This document shows, piece after piece, positions 59,662 through 64,000 of a DNA stretch of 64,000 nt (position 1 is its first letter; the number at the start of each line of letters is the position of its first letter). The stretch is taken from contig CASFRS010000004.1 in assembly GCA_949297125.1 (NCBI GenBank), forward strand, positions 62,001-126,000. Direction: 5' to 3'. The stretch is from an uncultured Bacteroidales bacterium (GTDB lineage: Bacteria; Bacteroidota; Bacteroidia; Bacteroidales; G3-4614). The notes under the pieces were generated by a model. That model had not been told where the DNA came from. It saw nothing but the letters and a program-made list of their open reading frames with translations, and did no database searches. The position numbers and the translations under genes are program-made.

Positions 59662-60885
59662 TCAGGAAGCTCTTGAGATGTTCTCCAAATCGCCGAGTAT
59701 AAGAGTGTTCGCTTTGTCTATTATGGCGGTATCGAGCGATGCAAGGTATATTTTTGTGGTAGATTCCGAGTCGTGCCCCATCCCCTCGCTGATGACCGAT
59801 ATGGGGATGTTCTTGTTCTTTGCCGCACTTGCCCATGAATGGCGGGCAACGTATAGAGTAATGCCCGATGTTAAGCCCGCCATGGATGCTATTCTTTTAA
59901 GATGCCTGTTGGTCCTGAACAGCGCGCTTTTATATTGTCTCCGGCAATCTTCCGTCGGGTCTCGGAGTATGGGCAATAAAAACGGGTTGTTGCTGTTGGT
60001 GCGGTGTCTGTCAAGAATTTTCTGCATGCATTCTTCCCATTTTATGGCAAGTATCTGTCCTGTCTTTTTCCTGCGGTAAGAGAGAATACCGTCCTTTAAA
60101 TCGTCTTTCCTCAAAAAGGCGATATCTACGAAAGACATGCCGCGGGTGTAAAAGCTGAATAGAAAAATATCGCGCGACAGTTCAATCATGGGCATTTCCG
60201 ACAGGTCGAGCATCTTTATCTGTCTTATATCGTCCAGGGTAATGGCCCTTTTAGTGGTCCTGTCTATTCCGGTATATACATGCTTGAAAGGGTATCTTTG
60301 AATAGTTATCCCCTTTTCTACGGCCCTGTTGTAAACGGCACGCAATATGCGCATGTAAAACGAAGATGTGTTCTTGCTCAATCCGTTGTTATGCAGATAG
60401 GCCTCGTACAGAATCATTGTGTCGGAAGTTATTTCCTCGAATATCATGTCATTGTCCTCCCTGAAGTTCATAAAGCTTTTCAATGTCGTAGAATAGGTCT
60501 CGACTGCCCGGAGTTTGTTCATTTGCCTGAACTGCCCTATAATGCCCAACGTGAAATTCTTAAAAGAGTATTTGTTTATGTAGTCTATGAATGTTACGAC
60601 AATATCGTCGGCACTGTATTTTATTTTCATTTCGTCGAATTTCTTTATTATCAGCCTGAACCTTCTGATATCCCGCTCAACAAGCGACGCTATAATATCG
60701 ATATGCTTTTGTCGGTACTGGTCTCTGGCATCCAGTCTGTTCTTTTTCGAGTCCAGTTCTTCGGGAAACACCTTGTAGCCTGTGCTTAATTGCCTTACTA
60801 CGCGGTTGTGGGTAATCTGGTAATAAATACTCCCTTCTTTGCCGTCTACGATTGACGGTCTAAACTTTACTTTAATTTTCGGCAT
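59662..60885 (-). CDS. Tyrosine recombinase (Bacteroidales integrase/invertase type)
   Basis: 407 residues. An N-terminal Arm-binding domain (KVKFRPSIVDGKEGSIYYQI), a SAM-like core-binding domain (about 90-190) and the catalytic domain are all present. Catalytic residues: Arg248 (TRGMSF), Lys274 (KKTGQ), Arg348-His349 (YVARHSW), His371 (GMGHDS) and Tyr380 (TTKIYLAS). It is an intact enzyme with no excisionase, relaxase or phage genes nearby. In Bacteroides such solitary recombinases often flip nearby promoters or gene cassettes; I found no flanking inverted-repeat pair by eye. Other possibility: remnant integrase of an element. Confidence 0.93.
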   Translation of the reverse strand: MPKIKVKFRPSIVDGKEGSIYYQITHNRVVRQLSTGYKVFPEELDSKKNRLDARDQYRQKHIDIIASLVERDIRRFRLIIKKFDEMKIKYSADDIVVTFIDYINKYSFKNFTLGIIGQFRQMNKLRAVETYSTTLKSFMNFREDNDMIFEEITSDTMILYEAYLHNNGLSKNTSSFYMRILRAVYNRAVEKGITIQRYPFKHVYTGIDRTTKRAITLDDIRQIKMLDLSEMPMIELSRDIFLFSFYTRGMSFVDIAFLRKDDLKDGILSYRRKKTGQILAIKWEECMQKILDRHRTNSNNPFLLPILRDPTEDCRRQYKSALFRTNRHLKRIASMAGLTSGITLYVARHSWASAAKNKNIPISVISEGMGHDSESTTKIYLASLDTAIIDKANTLILGDLENISRAS

Positions 60886-61416
60886 AAGTCTTCTTTTTTA
60901 ATGTTAATATTGATTCGGAAAAGTCCGTATTCTTTTTGCATGTGAGTTCTGGTGGTACGCAAATAGAATGCAATATTATACGGCAGCACTTATACCATAA
61001 ATGCAATGTGCTTTGGCTAAGAAATAATTAATTGCGGGAGGGTGCTTTCAACAGATATGCGGCATATCTGCGTTATGGACCGGGATTTTGCCGCTCCGCA
61101 GAATATGGTGTACGGCATGCTGCGGAAAGGCATGCAGACAGGAAGAAACGGAAATAACTGAAAAGAATGCGGGTCGTGCCTTGAAAAAAGGTAGGAATAA
61201 GGGAATGGCCGGATATGAAAAAGGGCGGGAGCGGAATATATTGGAATTTCCGCTCCCGCCCGTATACGGTATGCCGTTACGGCCCCATTCTGCAGGAATG
61301 GCGTGCCACACTGCAGAACAGGACCGTACGCCTATAATTACGGATAGTGCAGTAGTGCGATATCGCAATCTCCGGTATGTGCCCTGCTTGAAAGGGGAGG
61401 GGAGAAGTGTGGCAGT
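60886..61416. other. Intergenic region recombinase / flavodoxin
   Basis: No supported gene in 531 bp. Two overlapping opposite frames (61048-61368 minus and 61088-61507 plus) have no family features and low-complexity composition. An AT-rich stretch precedes the recombinase start, and the flavodoxin terminator is in the right half. Confidence 0.5.
61214..61261 (-). terminator. Terminator of the flavodoxin lipoprotein gene
   Basis: A 14-bp perfect stem (61223-61236 with 61248-61261) with a minus-strand TTTTTCATAT tail, about 155 bp beyond the gene's stop. Confidence 0.88.
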
Positions 61417-61986
61417 TTATAGGCCAAGACTTTCCGTCCACTCCTTGACTGAGGCAGACGAGGCCCTGTTAAGCAATTTGCCGCTTTGCCAGTTTACCGA
61501 AGGGTAGGATTTGCGCAACACGTTAACGGAGTTGGCTATGCCGCTTCCTCCTGATGTGGCGAACGGGATGACCTTTTTCCCTTCCAGACCGAAAGTCTCT
61601 ATAAATGTGTTTATGACTCTCGGGGCTTCATCCCACCATACAGGATAGCCCAAAAATATGACCTCGTATGATGATACATCGTTTGTCTCCAATACAATTC
61701 CCGGACGCGATTGCCGGTTTGCCGATTCCCTGCTGCTGCGCGAGGAATTGTCAGTCCAGTCGAGATCGTCCGACGAGTATCCGACCTCCGGCTTTATTTC
61801 AAGAATATCTCCGCCTGTTGCGGCTGCAATCTTTTTGGCAACCCCTTCGGTAGTCCCGGTTGCCGAAAAATAAGCTACAAGTACCATGTTTTTGTTATTA
61901 TAGTCGTTTTCGTTTTTTTTGCCTTGTGCGCACGATATAAAGCACAGCGATGCCAATGCCGAAATAACCAGTATTATCCGTTTCAT
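61417..61986 (-). CDS. Flavodoxin-fold lipoprotein
   Basis: 189 residues. The signal peptide ends in a lipobox, FISC (cysteine about 19), giving a lipid-anchored protein, followed by a short Asn/Lys linker and a flavodoxin domain: FSATGTTEGVAKKIA (phosphate-binding loop), then YPVWWDEAPRVINTF and PFATSGGSGI. Intact FMN-binding loops suggest an envelope-located electron carrier or NAD(P)H-linked reductase partner. Periplasmic flavodoxins of this kind are common in Bacteroidota; their partner is unknown. Confidence 0.92.
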   Translation of the reverse strand: MKRIILVISALASLCFISCAQGKKNENDYNNKNMVLVAYFSATGTTEGVAKKIAAATGGDILEIKPEVGYSSDDLDWTDNSSRSSRESANRQSRPGIVLETNDVSSYEVIFLGYPVWWDEAPRVINTFIETFGLEGKKVIPFATSGGSGIANSVNVLRKSYPSVNWQSGKLLNRASSASVKEWTESLGL

Positions 61987-62085
61987 ATCATTCCATTTTA
62001 TTTCTCTTTTCTGTTATCATTTGTTGCAGTATGCGGACGGCTGTACCCGCAGCCTGGATATCGGCGTGCGGGGACGAATCCTGAT

Positions 62086-62113
62086 ACAAAAATACCGGTC
62101 TGCAACAGACCGG
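62086..62113 (-). terminator. Terminator of the nucleotidyltransferase-like gene
   Basis: CCGGTCTG and CAGACCGG pair across CAA; the minus strand continues TATTTTTG. It lies 48 bp after the stop. Confidence 0.8.
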
Positions 62114-62160
62114 ATATTACATGTGTTACGGTTTTGTATACCGGAATTACAGGAAAAGAA

Positions 62161-62751
62161 TCAAGGCTTCCACGTCTCTATGCCCGTAAAGGGATTCTGC
62201 TTGCGCCATTCCGATAGTTCATCGTAGTTGCGTACCCCCCCTTCAATTACCGCACGGCAATATTCTATTCCCATTATCTTGGTGTCGTCGGGAGTCTGGA
62301 ATTTCAGCCTTATTATGGCCTCTTTGGTTTCGGGAGTCAATGTTGCCGATATTCTTTCTGCAACGCGTTCAAAGAATCCGTCGTACATCGAGCCCTTTAC
62401 AATATGTATCATGTCTATCTGCCATAAGTCGGCGCTGTCGCCGTCGCGATAATAAAGGTGCCATTCCAGGCATTCCTCTTCGGTCTGCAGCATATTGGCA
62501 AACTCTATTTTTACAATGTGCGGGGATCGGGCAAACTCGGTTATGGCGGCAAAACTCCCCTTAACCGTAACAACCGGCGAATAGATATGGAAATCTATAT
62601 CCTTGTGTTTCGCCAGAAGTCCGGTTTTAAGCGATCCGACCAGACGGGCCTCTCCGCCGACCGAATCCCAGACGTAGGGAATGCGGAGTTCTTCTATTAT
62701 TCCGTAAGCCCGTTTTTGGTTGCCGAGTGCAATTTCCAGAATCTGTTCCAT
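62161..62751 (-). CDS. Nucleotidyltransferase-like protein
   Basis: 196 residues. LVGSLKTGLLAKHKDIDFHIYS resembles the GSxxxG...DxD core of the nucleotidyltransferase superfamily. The remainder is not recognised (IDMIHIVKGSMYDGFFERV, YCRAVIEGGVRNYDELSEW). Homologous Bacteroidota genes carry misleading database names; I do not assign a substrate. It is the last gene of the minus-strand run with queC, 102 bp downstream of it. Confidence 0.7.
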   Translation of the reverse strand: MEQILEIALGNQKRAYGIIEELRIPYVWDSVGGEARLVGSLKTGLLAKHKDIDFHIYSPVVTVKGSFAAITEFARSPHIVKIEFANMLQTEEECLEWHLYYRDGDSADLWQIDMIHIVKGSMYDGFFERVAERISATLTPETKEAIIRLKFQTPDDTKIMGIEYCRAVIEGGVRNYDELSEWRKQNPFTGIETWKP

Positions 62752-62853
62752 ATCTTTTGTGTGCAGTAATTGCCGGTACCTGTATCGCTCCGCATTTCCG
62801 GTATCCCCGACAAACGGTGCGAACGGTCCGACCCGGAGTACGGGAAACCCTGT

Positions 62854-63603
62854 TCAGATGTATTTTACAGGGTCTTTTATCCCGTTCATGAGGAAAGCCC
62901 CTATACGTTCCGTACAAGAACCGCATTTGCCGCACGAGCGGCCTTTTTCATCGGGGTCGTAACAGGTGTGTGTGTTTTTGAGTACGGTTTTAATCTCTTT
63001 ATCCGTCAATCCGAGTTTGCGCATGGCTTTCAGCCCATTGGCCAAAACTCCCCCCTTATCGGATTTGTTGAACGGGGCTACGTATGTTACCGCTTCGCTT
63101 CCCCAGTTGGATATCCTGAACGTGTGTGCGGCGGCTTTTTGAGAACGTTCCGTGCAGTCGGGGTATATTACGTGGTCGCCAGTATGTATGCCGAGGGTTA
63201 TTATGCAGTCCCTGCCGCTCCTTTTGCTCCACGACAGAGCCTTGCCGTAGATGATGCTTGCAAAAATTATGTTGCGGTTTTCTATTACGGTAGAGGCCAT
63301 GTTGGATTCGGCATATTCCCCGCAAGGGATGTTCCCTTTTCCGAATACGCTCAAGGACGATGCGCTTTCGTTGAAAACCGGAGTAAGGTCTATTTCCTGA
63401 TACGACAGGATCTGTTCGGGAAATTTCTCCGAGAGAAACCGCATGTTGCGTTTAAGCTTTTTCAGTTCCACCGAATGTTTTTGTCCGTAGCGGAACGAGT
63501 ACGCCTTTATCCTGTATCCGAGGCTCAGCATGTGCAGGGCGAGACATGTCGAGTCGAGACCGCCCGACATGCTTATTATTACATCTTTATCCTTGATTTT
63601 CAT
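62854..63603 (-). CDS. queC: QueC-like 7-cyano-7-deazaguanine synthase
   Basis: 249 residues. SGGLDSTCLALHML is the PP-loop ATPase motif and the C-terminal TCYD...SCGKCGSCTERIGAF is the zinc-binding cysteine cluster of QueC, which converts carboxydeazaguanine to preQ0 for queuosine. It is somewhat longer than typical (about 220-230) and the family's queD/queE/queF partners are not in view, so a paralogous role is possible. The ATG at 63603 overlaps the TIGR02757 gene's stop as ATGA, so the two are translationally coupled. Confidence 0.85.
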   Translation of the reverse strand: MKIKDKDVIISMSGGLDSTCLALHMLSLGYRIKAYSFRYGQKHSVELKKLKRNMRFLSEKFPEQILSYQEIDLTPVFNESASSLSVFGKGNIPCGEYAESNMASTVIENRNIIFASIIYGKALSWSKRSGRDCIITLGIHTGDHVIYPDCTERSQKAAAHTFRISNWGSEAVTYVAPFNKSDKGGVLANGLKAMRKLGLTDKEIKTVLKNTHTCYDPDEKGRSCGKCGSCTERIGAFLMNGIKDPVKYI

Positions 63604-64000
63604 ATTCCGGTATCTATTTTGTTTACTCCTATGCCAAAGAGTGCGAAATCGTATATTGCCGGGTCGTCGGGGTTGAATTTGCGCAGGGCGGCAGTAAGTT
63701 CCTCAACTGCTTTGCGGTCATTGCTTTTCCGTTGCAGCAGTCCAAGTCGGCGGGCGGTATTCCCGACGTGCACGTCCAGCGGGATGAAAAGTTTGTCCGG
63801 CGTAATAGCCTTCCACACGCCCAAATCTACAATCCCGTCGTTGCGGACAAGCCAGCGGACGGCCAGGTTTATGCGTTTCAACGCCGACGATGCATACCCC
63901 GACGGGTAGCACTGCGCATTTGCGCATCCGCCATTGGCCCTGCATGCCTCCTCTCTAAGGATGCGGCATACTTCCCAGGCCGGAGCTTCCGTGCCGTTTA
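63600..64000 (-). CDS. TIGR02757 family protein, 5' partial
   Basis: The frame stays open to the right edge, so only the C-terminal 133 residues are visible. ALKRINLAVRWLVRNDG, IPLDVHVGNTARRLGL and YDFALFGIGV match the TIGR02757 family (DUF2400), related to helix-hairpin-helix DNA glycosylases; function is not established. It overlaps queC by 4 bp. Confidence 0.85.
   Translation of the reverse strand, partial: NGTEAPAWEVCRILREEACRANGGCANAQCYPSGYASSALKRINLAVRWLVRNDGIVDLGVWKAITPDKLFIPLDVHVGNTARRLGLLQRKSNDRKAVEELTAALRKFNPDDPAIYDFALFGIGVNKIDTGI

Noticed and set aside
61048..61507. Two opposite frames of 106 and 139 codons between the recombinase and flavodoxin genes
   Set aside because: They overlap each other, span the flavodoxin terminator, and one runs into the flavodoxin gene; no family features.

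Overview
The window is chromosomal DNA from a member of the Bacteroidota, most likely an anaerobic, host-associated Bacteroidales; I do not name a genus. The basis is threefold: repeated TTTG(19-21)TAnnTTTG promoters without clear Shine-Dalgarno sites, Bacteroidales protein families (DUF5686, DUF4924, DUF4293, TIGR02757, an Arm-DNA-binding tyrosine recombinase), and secreted glycoside hydrolases with a formylglycine-type sulfatase.

Layout. 1-6609 is the 3' part of a giant mobile-element 'polyvalent' protein, a mosaic of metallopeptidase-like and RNase/ART-like modules joined by repeated linkers; it stops about 50 bp from the 3' end of tRNA-Pro(UGG). 6870-10570 is a housekeeping run: aspS, a NIF3-family gene and a zinc-ribbon coiled-coil gene. 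10757-12964 (minus) is a K+-dependent membrane pyrophosphatase. 13150-23799 is a complete [NiFe]-hydrogenase island: hypC-hypD-hypE-small subunit-large subunit-cytochrome b-maturation protease on the minus strand, and divergent hypF-hypA-hypB plus a SAM methyltransferase on the plus strand. The small subunit carries both extra cysteines that mark the [4Fe-3S] cluster of O2-tolerant membrane-bound hydrogenases. 23862-35352 holds an acyl-CoA synthetase, lepA, nhaA, a META-domain lipoprotein, a macrodomain protein, trmD, ligA, a region-4-only sigma-like ORF, dapA and a DUF4293 gene.

35543-49297 holds a secreted GH2 enzyme, an iron-dependent alcohol dehydrogenase, a CYTH protein, a DUF5686 outer-membrane protein behind a structured leader, DUF4924, prfC, a KefB-type antiporter and guaA behind a tandemly repeated promoter region. 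Then come tRNA-Ser(UGA), a DUF1349 protein, a secreted GH3, fabI, a sulfatase-GH2 pair, an orphan tyrosine recombinase, a flavodoxin lipoprotein, and a nucleotidyltransferase-like gene with queC and a TIGR02757 gene running off the right edge.

How it fits together: the hydrogenase would oxidise H2 at the membrane and feed electrons through the b-type cytochrome to the quinone pool, plausibly to fumarate; the pyrophosphatase and antiporters manage Na+/H+ gradients; the secreted hydrolases and sulfatase trim host or dietary glycans, but no SusC/SusD pair is present, so these are orphan enzymes and not a full utilisation locus. A promoter-bearing repeat occurs three times (once before the alcohol dehydrogenase, twice before the sulfatase), suggesting dispersed repeats that carry promoters.
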